DNA of 64,000 nt from Hymenobacter cyanobacteriorum. Lineage in GTDB: Bacteria > Bacteroidota > Bacteroidia > Cytophagales > Hymenobacteraceae. Positions 40,941 through 49,657 of the stretch are shown here, piece by piece. Position 1 is the first letter of the stretch; each line of letters starts with the position of its first letter. The stretch is from positions 124,001-188,000 of the forward strand of contig NZ_JALBGC010000005.1 of the NCBI RefSeq assembly GCF_022631375.1, read 5' to 3'. Below the pieces are notes generated by a model. It was not told the origin of the DNA. It worked only from the letters and a program-made list of their open reading frames with translations, and searched no databases. The position numbers and the translations under genes were made by a program.

Positions 40941-42629
40941 TTACTTGGCGTACGCCACGGCGCGCATCTCCCGAATCACGGTGATTTTAATCTGACCGGG
41001 GTACTGCATTTCCTTCTCGATTTTCTGCGAAATCTCGAAGCTCAGCTCGGCGGCGCGCTCGTCGGTCACGTTCTCGGCGTCCACCATCACGCGCAGCTCG
41101 CGGCCGGCCTGAATGGCAAAGCACTGGTTCACGCCCTTGAAGCCGTTGGCGGTTTCTTCCAGTTGCTTGAGGCGCTTGATGTAGCTTTCCATCATCTCGC
41201 GGCGGGCACCGGGGCGCGAGCCTGAAATGGCGTCGCAGGCCTGCACCAGCGGTGAAATCATGGCCGTCATCTCAATCTCGTCGTGGTGGGCGCCGATGGC
41301 ATTCACCACGTCGGGGTGCTCTTTCCACTTCTTGGCCATCTCCATGCCCAAAATGGCGTGGGGCAGCTCCGGCTCCTCGGTGCTCACCTTGCCGATATCG
41401 TGCAGCAGGCCGGCGCGCTTGGCTTTCTTCACATCGAGGCCCATCTCGGCCGCCATCGTGGCGCAGAGGTTGGCCACTTCGCGGCTGTGTTGCAGCAGGT
41501 TCTGGCCGTACGATGAGCGGAAGCGCATGCGGCCCACCATCTTAATCAGCTCCGGGTGCAGGCCGTGAATGCCTAGGTCGATGATGGTTTTCTCGCCGAT
41601 TTCGACGATTTCCTCCTCGATGTTCTTGCGGGTTTTCGCCACAATCTCCTCCACGCGGGCCGGGTGAATGCGGCCGTCCTTCACCAGCAAATGCAGCGAA
41701 AGGCGAGCAATTTCGCGGCGCACCGGGTCGAAGCCCGAGATGATGATGGCTTCCGGCGTGTCGTCCACGATGATTTCAACCCCCGTGGCGGCTTCCAGCG
41801 CGCGGATGTTGCGGCCCTCGCGGCCGATGATTTTGCCCTTCACGTCGTCGCTTTCAATGTTGAAAATCGACACGCAGTTCTCAATGGCATGTTCCGACGC
41901 AGTGCGCTGAATCGTCTCCAGCACAATCTTCTTCGCGTCCTTAGTGGCCGTCAGCTTGGCCTGGGCCACGGTGTCCTTCACGTAGGAGCTGGCTTGAATC
42001 TGAGCTTCGTTTTTCAGCGATTCTACCAGCTGCTCGCGGGCTTCGGCGGCGGTGAGGTTGGCAATGGTTTCGAGCTGGCGCTGCACCGAGTGCAGTTGCT
42101 CGTCGGCCTCGCGCTGCTTGTTTTCCAGCTCGGCCATCGTTTCCTCGTGGTCGAGGCGGCGCTTTTCGGCCTGGGCTTCGAGCTTGTCGCGCAGCTGCTG
42201 GGTGTCGGCCTGGTTTTTCTCGCGGATGCGCTCTAAATCAGCCTCTTTCTTCTGCAATTGTTCCAGCTGACGCTGGGTGGTTTCGGTGAGCAGCTTGATG
42301 CTTTGCTCCTGCTCATTCACGCCCTGGCGGCGCTCGGTCAGCTCCTGGTCGAGGGCCTGCTTGAGGCGGCGGCTTTCCTGGTCGAACTCGTTGCGCAGCG
42401 TCTTGAACTTGTTCTTCGACTGCTCCAGGCGCTCGTCGGCCTGCTTGATTTTTTCATCGCGAAGGCGGGTGCCTTTCTCCTCCGCGTCGCGGAGAATTTG
42501 CTGGGCGCGGGCCGTGGCCTCGCCTTCGTGGTCGAGCCGGGCTTTGCCGGCCAACTGCCTGCCTACCAGGATGCCCGCCACCAGGGCGACCACCGCCGCA
42601 ATCAGGCAGTACATTATTAAAGGGGTCAT
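40941..42629 (-). CDS. rny: Ribonuclease Y
   Basis: 562-residue membrane-anchored endoribonuclease that starts mRNA decay. It has an N-terminal transmembrane helix (LIMYCLIAAVVALVAGILVG), a long Glu/Gln/Arg-rich coiled coil (about residues 30-200), a KH RNA-binding domain (DDVKGKIIGREGRNIRALE), and an HD phosphohydrolase domain with SREVANLCATMA and AGLLHDIGKV, whose HD pair binds metal. Length is normal. It lies downstream of zapA with a structured gap between. Confidence 0.97.
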   Translation of the reverse strand: MTPLIMYCLIAAVVALVAGILVGRQLAGKARLDHEGEATARAQQILRDAEEKGTRLRDEKIKQADERLEQSKNKFKTLRNEFDQESRRLKQALDQELTERRQGVNEQEQSIKLLTETTQRQLEQLQKKEADLERIREKNQADTQQLRDKLEAQAEKRRLDHEETMAELENKQREADEQLHSVQRQLETIANLTAAEAREQLVESLKNEAQIQASSYVKDTVAQAKLTATKDAKKIVLETIQRTASEHAIENCVSIFNIESDDVKGKIIGREGRNIRALEAATGVEIIVDDTPEAIIISGFDPVRREIARLSLHLLVKDGRIHPARVEEIVAKTRKNIEEEIVEIGEKTIIDLGIHGLHPELIKMVGRMRFRSSYGQNLLQHSREVANLCATMAAEMGLDVKKAKRAGLLHDIGKVSTEEPELPHAILGMEMAKKWKEHPDVVNAIGAHHDEIEMTAMISPLVQACDAISGSRPGARREMMESYIKRLKQLEETANGFKGVNQCFAIQAGRELRVMVDAENVTDERAAELSFEISQKIEKEMQYPGQIKITVIREMRAVAYAK

Positions 42630-42632
42630 ATA

Positions 42633-42667
42633 GATTATGGTTTTTGAATGGGTTCAACACCATAACC
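42633..42667 (-). promoter_or_regulatory. Hairpin in the rny leader
   Basis: On the minus strand GGTTATGG, TG, then TTGAA-CCCA-TTCAA, then CCATAATC fold into a two-part stem ending four bases before the rny ATG. It would occlude the translation start region. Confidence 0.5.
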
Positions 42668-42682
42668 GGAAAGAACGATTTT

Positions 42683-42730
42683 GCCCGGGCCGGGCGGTAG
42701 CGGCCGATTGCCGCGCCGCCCAGCCGGGCC
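42683..42730 (-). other. Long GC-rich hairpin in the zapA-rny gap
   Basis: On the minus strand GGCCCGGCTGGGCGG and CCGCCCGGCCCGGGC, extended by CGCGGC/GGCCGC, form a stem of about 20 bp with small bulges around a tetraloop-like AATC. There is no T-run, so it is not a simple terminator. With the hairpin at 42633-42667 it fills most of the 133-base gap. It could be a small RNA or a processing/stability element. Confidence 0.5.
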
Positions 42731-42762
42731 AACGAGTATGTGCGGTGCCCGCGCGAGCCGTC

Positions 42763-43056
42763 TTAGCTCGTGAGCACCACGCCGGATAGTAGCTCGTCGA
42801 AACGAGCCAGCCGTTCGGTTAGCGCCGCATCGGTGCCATCCTTTTCCTTGCTCACTTTCAATTGGTCGGCCATTGTGGCCAAGGCAATCATGGCCAGCAG
42901 GTCCTGTTTATCCTGAATGCCGTAGCCTTCCCGGAATTCGCGCAGCTTGTCGCCCAACAGGCGGCCGGCCAGGCGCAGCCGTTCCTCATCCTGCACGTCA
43001 ACGCGCATGGGATAGTCCCGGTCAGCAATTCGGATTTTAATGGCTAATTCGCTCAT
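42763..43056 (-). CDS. zapA: Cell division protein ZapA
   Basis: 97-residue FtsZ-associated protein. LAIKIRIADRDYPMRVDVQDEERL is the ZapA N-terminal beta domain, followed by the coiled-coil helix (DKLREFREGYGIQDKQDLLAMIALATMADQL). It stabilises the Z ring. It is preceded by a small coiled-coil gene and followed by rny, a gene order I know from other Bacteroidota. Confidence 0.93.
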   Translation of the reverse strand: MSELAIKIRIADRDYPMRVDVQDEERLRLAGRLLGDKLREFREGYGIQDKQDLLAMIALATMADQLKVSKEKDGTDAALTERLARFDELLSGVVLTS

Positions 43057-43095
43057 GGGGCGAAAGTTAAGGCAGTGGGGTGAGGGTCGTTCGGT

Positions 43096-43392
43096 TTAGT
43101 CTCTCAAATAGGCAAGACACTTGTCCAGTTCGCGGATGTATTCGTTGAGGCGCAGTTTAAGTTCGTTGGCGTGGGTGGGTTCCCCAGCTATGGTGTGTAC
43201 AAGTTTAACAATATTTTCCTGGTTTTGGCGCTCCTTCAACTGCCGGTCTTTCTCGCGCAGGTCGCCCCGCAGCTGCTGAACCGTGGTGTTGGCGTCGGCC
43301 AGCTCTTCGCGCAATTGCTGATAGGCAGCCACTAAGGTGGTAATCTGCCGCTCGAGGCGGTCGAGTTGCGCAAGCTGTTGAGAAGAGGCCAC
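43096..43392 (-). CDS. Small coiled-coil protein upstream of zapA
   Basis: 98-residue almost fully helical protein (LAQLDRLERQITTLVAAYQQ, RGDLREKDRQLKERQNQENI) with a shorter helical end (ELKLRLNEYIRELDKCLAYL). It resembles the uncharacterised coiled-coil partner often found before zapA in this phylum, and is ZapB-like in character, not by demonstrated homology. It is 39 bases upstream of zapA on the same strand. Confidence 0.8.
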   Translation of the reverse strand: MASSQQLAQLDRLERQITTLVAAYQQLREELADANTTVQQLRGDLREKDRQLKERQNQENIVKLVHTIAGEPTHANELKLRLNEYIRELDKCLAYLRD

Positions 43393-43528
43393 GGGCAGGT
43401 AATTTTTTGCGTGAAGATAAAGCGGCGGGCCGAAAGCTACGCTTTACCCGGCACTTGCTCGCGGCTTGTGCCTCAGAGAGGTTTGATTTTGGTGCTGGCT
43501 TATGGGAAGATAGCCGGATGAAAAAAAG

Positions 43529-43631
43529 AACGTCATGCTAAACGAAGTGAAGCATCTCTACCGCAGTGGTAAATCCAGTCGATTGGATTACGCTCGTGGT
43601 AAAGATGCTTCGCTACGCTCGGCATGACGTT
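43529..43631. repeat. Interspersed palindrome, AACGTCATGC type
   Basis: The left arm AACGTCATGCTAAACGAAGT at 43529 runs on through GAAGCATCTCTACC; the right arm (GGTAAAGATGCTTCGC through GGCATGACGTT) ends at 43631. Mismatches are scattered, so this is an older copy than those at 46833 or 51666. Confidence 0.88.
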
Positions 43632-43658
43632 CAACAGTTCGTCAGGCTAAAAGCTGGA

Positions 43659-46655
43659 TTAGCTTTTCTTGGTCTTGGTTTTCAGCTTGCCGCCATCTTC
43701 GGTTTTGATTTTGGTCTTGTCATCAACCACCGGCGCGGCCGGCGCCGGGGCTGGCGCCGCCGCCACCACGGGCTTGCCTTCCAGGTCGAGCTGCACTACG
43801 GGGTAGCCCAGGGCCTGCAACGAGGGCAACTGCTTCTCGTCGCCCACTACCACGATGTACATTTTATCGGCCGGCAGGTTCTTTTTGGCCGAAGCCTGCA
43901 CGTCTTCCTTGGTCAGCTTCTTCAGAATGTCGCTCTGCTGCTGCACGTAGCTTGGCTCGAGGTTGTACTCCACCAAGCGGGCCAGGAAGCCGGCTTTTTG
44001 CGGGCCGGTTTCGTAGCGCAGGGCATCGCTCTGGCCAATCGACGACTTGGTAAAGGCCAGCTCTTCGTCCGAAATACCGTTGGGGTAATTGGTGATTTCG
44101 TTCATGAACTCCTTCACCGAGGCGGCCGTGGCATCGGCGCGCACGCCGGCCGAAGCCGTGAACGGGCCGGCGTAGCGGGTGCTGCCGTAGCCCGAGCGGG
44201 CGCCGTAAGTATAGCCTTTGTTCTCACGCAGGTTCAGGTTGATGCGCGAGTTGAAGGCGGTGCCGAGCACGTAGTTGGCCAGCGTGGCCTGGTAGTAGGG
44301 GCCGGTGGCGTCGTAGGGCATGGTGGTGAGGTAGCCCACCCGAATTTCAGACTGGGCCGCGCCCGGCTTGTTCACGAAGTATATCGTGGTTTTGTCGGGC
44401 TGTACGCCCGTCACATCGGTCGGAATGGTCACGTCTTTCTTGGCCCAGTTGTTCAGGAAACCCAACTGCGAGTCAAGCGTCTTCTGGTCCACATCGCCCA
44501 CCACCACGAGGTAGCTCACGTTGGGCGCGTAGTACTTGTTGTAGAAGGCCTTCACGTCGTCGAGCGTCAGGCTGCCCACCGAGGCAGCGGTACCGGCCAC
44601 GGCGGTACCGGCAATGTTGCTGGTGCCGTATAGCAGGCGGTTGTAGGTGAGGTCGGCAATCACGCCCGGCTGGGTGGCAAAGTTGCCAATGCCTTCCAGT
44701 TGCTGTTTCTTGAGGCGGGCAAAGTCCTGGGCATCGAAGCGGGGGTGCAGCAGGCGCTGTTCCAGCAGCGCCATGGTGGCGGGCAGGTTGGCGGTAAGAG
44801 TCTGCACGTTGACCACGGTTTCGTTGTCGTCGGCACTAACGCTGACGCGCGAGCCCAGCTTTTCGAGGGCGGCACTAAACTGCTCGCCGGTGTATTTCTC
44901 CGAGCCTTCGTTCAGCAGGCTGGCCGTGAGTTGGGCAATGCCCGCTTTCTCCGGCATGGCCTGCTCGAGGCGGTGGCCGCCGCGGATGGTGAGGCGCATG
45001 GTTACGGCCGGAATTTCGGTGTTGCGCGTGCCCACCACTTTCAGGCCGTTAGCCAGCGTTTCCTGATAGAGCACCGGCACTTTTACCACCGGGTTGCCGC
45101 TCGACGCAGGCTGCTTGTTGCGGTCGAACGAGTCGGTCGCCTTCACATATTTCAGGCCGGCATACTCGTCTTTCGGCGCGGTGTAGCCCGACTTGTCAAG
45201 GGTGAAGTTATCAGGCTTAGCCGCCGCTACGCCGCCCGTTTTGGGGATAACGCTCAGAATAACCGCGTGCTTGCCCTTGAGGTACTTCTCGTACACGCGC
45301 TGCACATCGGCCTTGGTCAAGGCCTTGAGCTCCTTGCTCTCAACGGTGATGTAGTTGGGGTTGCCGAAGTAGGTCTGGTTGGCGGCCAGCTGGCTCACCT
45401 TGCCGCTCACGCTGGCCAGGCTGTTCACGCGCTGGGCTTCTACCTGCGCCTTGAAACGCTGCAGGTCTTCGTCGCTCACGCCGCGCTTCTCAAACTCGGC
45501 AATGGTGTTGCGTACGGTGGTTTCGAGGCTGTCGAGCCCCTTGCCGGGAAACGCCAGCGCCACAAAAGTCAGCTGGCCGCCCAGCTCCGAGCCGCGCTGG
45601 TAGGACTGGGCCTGCACCGCTTTCTGGTTCTTGACCAGGTTTTTATACAGCAGCGAGTTTTTGCCGCTGCCCAACAACTGCGCCAGTGCCGTCAGGGGCA
45701 GGTCGTCGGGGTGGCCTTCGGGCACCGTCGGAAACACCATTTGCAGCATCGGGAACCGGATGTTATCCGAATAGCTCACGTAGCGGTCGGTGGGCAGTAC
45801 CGGTGCCGCGTATTTGGCCTTGGCCACGGCCGGGCCGCGCTTGATGGGGCCGAAATATTTCTCCACCATTTTCACCACTTCGGCCGGCTTCACGTCGCCG
45901 CCCACCGTCAGGGTGGCATTGTTGGGGCCGTACCAGCGCAGGAAAAAGTTTTTCAGGTCGTCCACGTTCGACCGGTCCAGGTCTTCGAGCGAGCCGATAA
46001 CCGACCAGGAGTAAGGGTGGCCGTAGGGGTAGAGGGTGCGCCCAATGATTTCGCCCGACTGTCCGTAAGGGGCGTTGTCGACGCGCTGGCCGCGTTCGTT
46101 CTTCACCGTCGAGCGCTGAATCTCAAATTTCTTCTGGCTCACCGCGTCGAGCAGGAAGCCCATGCGGTCGGCCTCCAGCCACAGGCCCGTTTCGAGCTGG
46201 TTGCTGGGCAGGGTTTCGTAGTAATTGGTGCGGTCTTCGTTCGTCGAGCCGTTCAAGCTGCCGCCAGCGGCCGTCACCAGCTTGAAATGCTGCTGGTCGC
46301 CCACGTGGTCGGAGCCTTGGAACATCATGTGCTCGAAGAAGTGGGCAAAGCCCGACTTGCCAATCTGCTCACGGGCCGAACCCACGTGGTAGGTCACATC
46401 GACGTGCACCAGCGGGTCGGAGTGGTCTTCGCTCACGATGAGCGTGAGGCCGTTGGGCAGCACGTACTTCTCGTAAGGAATGACGAGCTGGCCGGGCTGC
46501 TTGGTCACTTTCTCGACGAGCTTGGTGCCGCCGGGCGTAGTCATCAGGGCCGCAGTTTTAGCGGCTGGGGCTTTGGTGGCTGGCTTCTTCTGTTGGGCAA
46601 AGCTGGCCGTCGTAATCAGGGCCAGGCCCAGGGTTGACAGGAAACGAAGATTCAT
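43659..46655 (-). CDS. Secreted M16 (pitrilysin-like) zinc peptidase, two-domain
   Basis: 998-residue protein with a signal peptide (MNLRFLSTLGLALITTASFAQ). The N-terminal half has the inverted zinc motif HFFEH (His105, Glu108, His109) and Glu186 at the HxxEH-x76-E spacing. The C-terminal half repeats the fold without the motif, as in one-chain M16 enzymes. The peptide or protein substrate is unknown. The tail is Lys-rich and alternating (TKIKTEDGGKLKTKTKKS), a pattern that recurs in two unrelated exported proteins here. It sits between the pheT and zapA neighbourhoods, flanked on both sides by interspersed palindromes. Confidence 0.94.
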   Translation of the reverse strand: MNLRFLSTLGLALITTASFAQQKKPATKAPAAKTAALMTTPGGTKLVEKVTKQPGQLVIPYEKYVLPNGLTLIVSEDHSDPLVHVDVTYHVGSAREQIGKSGFAHFFEHMMFQGSDHVGDQQHFKLVTAAGGSLNGSTNEDRTNYYETLPSNQLETGLWLEADRMGFLLDAVSQKKFEIQRSTVKNERGQRVDNAPYGQSGEIIGRTLYPYGHPYSWSVIGSLEDLDRSNVDDLKNFFLRWYGPNNATLTVGGDVKPAEVVKMVEKYFGPIKRGPAVAKAKYAAPVLPTDRYVSYSDNIRFPMLQMVFPTVPEGHPDDLPLTALAQLLGSGKNSLLYKNLVKNQKAVQAQSYQRGSELGGQLTFVALAFPGKGLDSLETTVRNTIAEFEKRGVSDEDLQRFKAQVEAQRVNSLASVSGKVSQLAANQTYFGNPNYITVESKELKALTKADVQRVYEKYLKGKHAVILSVIPKTGGVAAAKPDNFTLDKSGYTAPKDEYAGLKYVKATDSFDRNKQPASSGNPVVKVPVLYQETLANGLKVVGTRNTEIPAVTMRLTIRGGHRLEQAMPEKAGIAQLTASLLNEGSEKYTGEQFSAALEKLGSRVSVSADDNETVVNVQTLTANLPATMALLEQRLLHPRFDAQDFARLKKQQLEGIGNFATQPGVIADLTYNRLLYGTSNIAGTAVAGTAASVGSLTLDDVKAFYNKYYAPNVSYLVVVGDVDQKTLDSQLGFLNNWAKKDVTIPTDVTGVQPDKTTIYFVNKPGAAQSEIRVGYLTTMPYDATGPYYQATLANYVLGTAFNSRINLNLRENKGYTYGARSGYGSTRYAGPFTASAGVRADATAASVKEFMNEITNYPNGISDEELAFTKSSIGQSDALRYETGPQKAGFLARLVEYNLEPSYVQQQSDILKKLTKEDVQASAKKNLPADKMYIVVVGDEKQLPSLQALGYPVVQLDLEGKPVVAAAPAPAPAAPVVDDKTKIKTEDGGKLKTKTKKS

Positions 46656-46963
46656 TCTTGAAGAAAAAGAGGAGTTAGTGGAAGTGAGGGAAGTAAATCA
46701 GGCTGCAACTTACTGCTTCGAACCCAACCGACACGGCTGTAGTCGCTACGGTTGGGCTTGCGTTGCAAGGGCAACTACTACATCGGCAGGGTTGCGTAAG
46801 CGTTACGTGCGGGGCTAGGTAAAATTAACAAACCCCAGCCTCTGTCATCCTGAGCGCAGTGAAGGACCTTGCCACGTTGAAACGAATTGTTCTAACGTGG
46901 CAAGGTCCTTCACTGCGCTCAGGATGACAGAGGCTGGGGCTTTCTAACCTGCGTCAATAAAAA
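46656..46963. other. Intergenic region between pheT and the M16 peptidase
   Basis: The part near the M16 gene should contain its promoter (leftward). The rest is taken up by the 107-base perfect palindrome at 46833-46939. No gene is evident. Confidence 0.5.
46833..46939. repeat. Interspersed palindrome with 46-bp perfect arms
   Basis: The left arm at 46833-46878 starts CCCCAGCCTCTGTCATCCTG and the right arm at 46894-46939 is its exact reverse complement, around a 15-base loop. The inner part is shared with 15883-15984. The perfect arms suggest recent insertion, gene-conversion-like maintenance or selection as a stem. Confidence 0.95.
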
Positions 46964-49399
46964 CTACTTCCGAATCAGTGCTCCGGCTTGCTTTTCGAAC
47001 TGCTGAATCAGCTTCTGCATCACCTGGTCGATGGCCTGCTCGCTGAGCGTCTGGCTGAAATCCTGCAAAGTGAAGCTCACCGAATAGGACTTTTTGCCCG
47101 CGCCCAGGTTGTCGCCGGCATACACATCGAACACGTTGATGCTTTGCAGCAGCTTCTTCTCGGTGCGCCGGGCAATCTGCTGGAGTTGGTCGAAGGTCAC
47201 GGCCGCGTCCACCACGATACTCAAATCGCGGCGCACTTCCGGGAATTTCGACAACTCGCGGGCCACCAGCGTAGGCTTGTATTTCTTGCTCAGCGCGTCC
47301 CAGTCCAGCTCGGCATACCATACCGGCTGCGTCACGTCCATCCGCTTCAGCACCGAAGCCGATACCGCGCCGAACTGCGCCAGCGGCTGGTTGTGCACCA
47401 GCAGCGTGAGGCCACCGGCCAGGTACTCGTGCTGCACCGGCTGCGAAGCCGCCCCCCCGAAGCCCAGGGCCGCCAGTACCTGCTGCACCGCACCGGCCAA
47501 ATCGTGGAAAGCTGCTTTTTCCGACTTCTGCTGCCAGGTTTCGCCGGCGGCATTGCCGGTCAGGTAAATCACCAGCTTGTTCCTTTCCTGGTATTTGCCG
47601 TTCTCGTTCTGGGTGTAGGTTTTGCCGAATTCGTACAGTTTCAAATCGCGCTGGCGGCGGTTGAGGTTGTGCCGGATAATCTCCAGGCCCGAGTGCAGCA
47701 GGGTAGGCCGCATCACGTTCAAGTCAACGCTGTTGTAGTTCAGAATCCGCACCAGCGAGTTATTCGTTTCGCCTTCTTTTTCGAAGTACAGCGAGTTGGT
47801 GAGCGAGTTGGTGAGAATTTCCGAAAAGCCCTGGCCGCTGAGCAGCGAGGTAATTTTCACGCGCGTCACCTCCGGGTCGGGGTTCGGAAATTTGGCCAGG
47901 AACGAGGCCGAGTTGTTGGGCCGTAGCGCCACATTGTTGTAGCCGTAAATGCGCAGGATTTCCTCAATCACGTCGGCCTCGCGGGTCACGTCCACTTTGT
48001 GGGGCGGCACGGTCAGCGTCCAAGTGTCCTGGTCGCCGGCGTCGGGGTTCTCTTCGGTGATTTCGATGTCCAAATCCGTCAGAATCTGGCGGATGCGCTC
48101 AGGAGCAATGTACTGGCCCACCAACCGCTCGACGCGGGGCAGGCGCAGGCGCACGGTGGCGGGCTGCACGGGCGCGGGGTACTCGTCCACGATGGGCGCG
48201 GCCACGGTGGCGCCGGCCACTTCCTGTAGCAGCAGCGCTGCCCGCTTCAAGGCTACCAGCACCATGTTGAGGTCGGTGCCGCGCTCGAAGCGGAACGAGG
48301 CGTCGGTTTTCAGGTTGTGGGTTTGCGAGGTGCGGCGCACGGCGGCCGGGCCGAAGTAGGCGCTTTCCAGAAACACGCGAGTAGTGCTTTCGCTCACGCC
48401 CGACGTTTTGCCGCCGAACACGCCGGCCAGCGCCATCGGCGCACCGTTGGCATCGGCAATCACCAAATCCTCGGCTTTCAGGCTGCGCTCCACGCCGTCC
48501 AGCGTCACGAACTTCTCGCCGGCTTCGGCGCGCTTCACCCGAATCTGGCCGCCCGTAATCTGGTCGGCATCGAAGGCGTGCAGGGGCTGGCCCAACTCGT
48601 GCAGCACGAAGTTGGTCACGTCCACCACGTTGTTAATCGGGCTCAGGCCGATGCTGTGCAGGCGGCGCTGCAGCCACTCGGGCGAAGGGCCAACCTGCAC
48701 GTTTTCGAGCAATAGGCCGGCGTAGCGCGGGGCGGCTTCCGTATCTTCAATTGTAACCTTGATATTCTTTTCTGCCGAAGCAGGAGCCACGAAGCCGCTC
48801 ACATCCGGCAAATGGCAGGGTTGGCGCAGCAGGGCGCGCAACTCGCGGGCCACGCCGTAGTGCGAGGCGGCATCGGCGCGGTTGGGGGTGAGGCCAATTT
48901 CGTACACCGTGTCGGAACCCAGGCCGAAGTAACCGGCGGCGGGCGTGCCGTTGGGCAATTCCGTGTCAAGCACCATAATGCCGGCGTGCGACTGGCCCAG
49001 GCCGATTTCGTCCTCGGCGCAAATCATGCCCTCAGAGGCCGCGCCGCGAATTTTGCTTTTCTTGATTTTAAACGGCTCGCCGCTGGCGGGGTAAAGCGTG
49101 GCGCCTTCGAGGGCCACTACCACGCGCTGGCCGGCGGCTACGTTGGGGGCACCGCACACAATCTGGCGCGGGGTGCCGTCGCCCACGTCCACGGTGGTCA
49201 GGCTGAGCTTGTCGGCATCGGGGTGGCGCTCGCAGGTGAGCACAGTGCCCAGCACCACGCCCCGTAGCCCGCCGGGAATGCTTTCCAGTTCCTCGGCGCT
49301 TTCCACTTCTAGGCCCGAGCCGGTGAGCAGGGCCCCGATTTCGGCGGCAGATTTATCGGTCGGAATGAGGGTTTTAAGCCAGTCGAGGGAAATACGCAT
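46964..49399 (-). CDS. pheT: Phenylalanyl-tRNA synthetase beta subunit
   Basis: 811-residue subunit of the alpha2-beta2 enzyme charging tRNA-Phe. It has an N-terminal EMAPII-like tRNA-binding domain (VLTCERHPDADKLSLTTVDVG), a B3/4 editing domain, the B5 domain (VRLRLPRVERLVGQYIAPERI), a core synthetase-like fold (VDVTREADVIEEILRIYGYNN, then RDLKLYEFGKTY), and a C-terminal ferredoxin-like anticodon-binding domain (SKFPEVRRDLSIVV through LQDFSQTLSEQAIDQVMQKL). Length is normal. pheS is not adjacent, as is usual in this phylum. Confidence 0.97.
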   Translation of the reverse strand: MRISLDWLKTLIPTDKSAAEIGALLTGSGLEVESAEELESIPGGLRGVVLGTVLTCERHPDADKLSLTTVDVGDGTPRQIVCGAPNVAAGQRVVVALEGATLYPASGEPFKIKKSKIRGAASEGMICAEDEIGLGQSHAGIMVLDTELPNGTPAAGYFGLGSDTVYEIGLTPNRADAASHYGVARELRALLRQPCHLPDVSGFVAPASAEKNIKVTIEDTEAAPRYAGLLLENVQVGPSPEWLQRRLHSIGLSPINNVVDVTNFVLHELGQPLHAFDADQITGGQIRVKRAEAGEKFVTLDGVERSLKAEDLVIADANGAPMALAGVFGGKTSGVSESTTRVFLESAYFGPAAVRRTSQTHNLKTDASFRFERGTDLNMVLVALKRAALLLQEVAGATVAAPIVDEYPAPVQPATVRLRLPRVERLVGQYIAPERIRQILTDLDIEITEENPDAGDQDTWTLTVPPHKVDVTREADVIEEILRIYGYNNVALRPNNSASFLAKFPNPDPEVTRVKITSLLSGQGFSEILTNSLTNSLYFEKEGETNNSLVRILNYNSVDLNVMRPTLLHSGLEIIRHNLNRRQRDLKLYEFGKTYTQNENGKYQERNKLVIYLTGNAAGETWQQKSEKAAFHDLAGAVQQVLAALGFGGAASQPVQHEYLAGGLTLLVHNQPLAQFGAVSASVLKRMDVTQPVWYAELDWDALSKKYKPTLVARELSKFPEVRRDLSIVVDAAVTFDQLQQIARRTEKKLLQSINVFDVYAGDNLGAGKKSYSVSFTLQDFSQTLSEQAIDQVMQKLIQQFEKQAGALIRK

Positions 49400-49508
49400 C
49401 GGGAGTTGTCGGTTGTTAGTTGTCCGTTATCAGGAGGGCGGACGACGGGACAAAGGTACGGCGGGGTGAAAAGACGGAATTGATTGGTTTCGGAATTTGC
49501 TGGAGGGG

Positions 49509-49546
49509 TAAAAAAAAGCCCATCCGGCGGACCGAATGGGCTTTTT
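49509..49546 (-). terminator. Terminator downstream of icd
   Basis: AAAAAGCCCATCCGGC and the matching ACCGAATGGGCTTTTT pair imperfectly in the centre; A- and T-runs on both sides. Confidence 0.85.
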
Positions 49547-49559
49547 GAGTCAGAACGAC

Positions 49560-49645
49560 GTAGAGACGCGACACTTCGCGTCTCCGCGTTTGCGCCGTTG
49601 AGATAAAGCCGTTCAACGCCGAGACGCGAAGTGTCGCGTCTCTAC
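49560..49645. repeat. Palindrome of a different family (GTAGAGACGCGACACTTCG)
   Basis: The 25-base left arm at 49560-49584 and right arm at 49621-49645 are perfect reverse complements (GTAGAGACGCGACACTTCGC, then GTCTC), with a 36-base centre containing a second weak repeat (CGTTTGCGCCGTTGA/TTCAACGCC). It shares no sequence with the GTCAT-ended family. Confidence 0.9.
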
Positions 49646-49657
49646 AGCATATCGGAC

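Noticed and set aside
42630..42762. 6S RNA gene between zapA and rny
   Set aside because: The gap of 133 bases is shorter than the usual 6S length, and I could not recognise the large central bubble; kept only as a structured element.
44700..46637. 645-codon frame antisense to the M16 peptidase
   Set aside because: Shadow frame; the minus strand carries the zinc motif at correct spacing.
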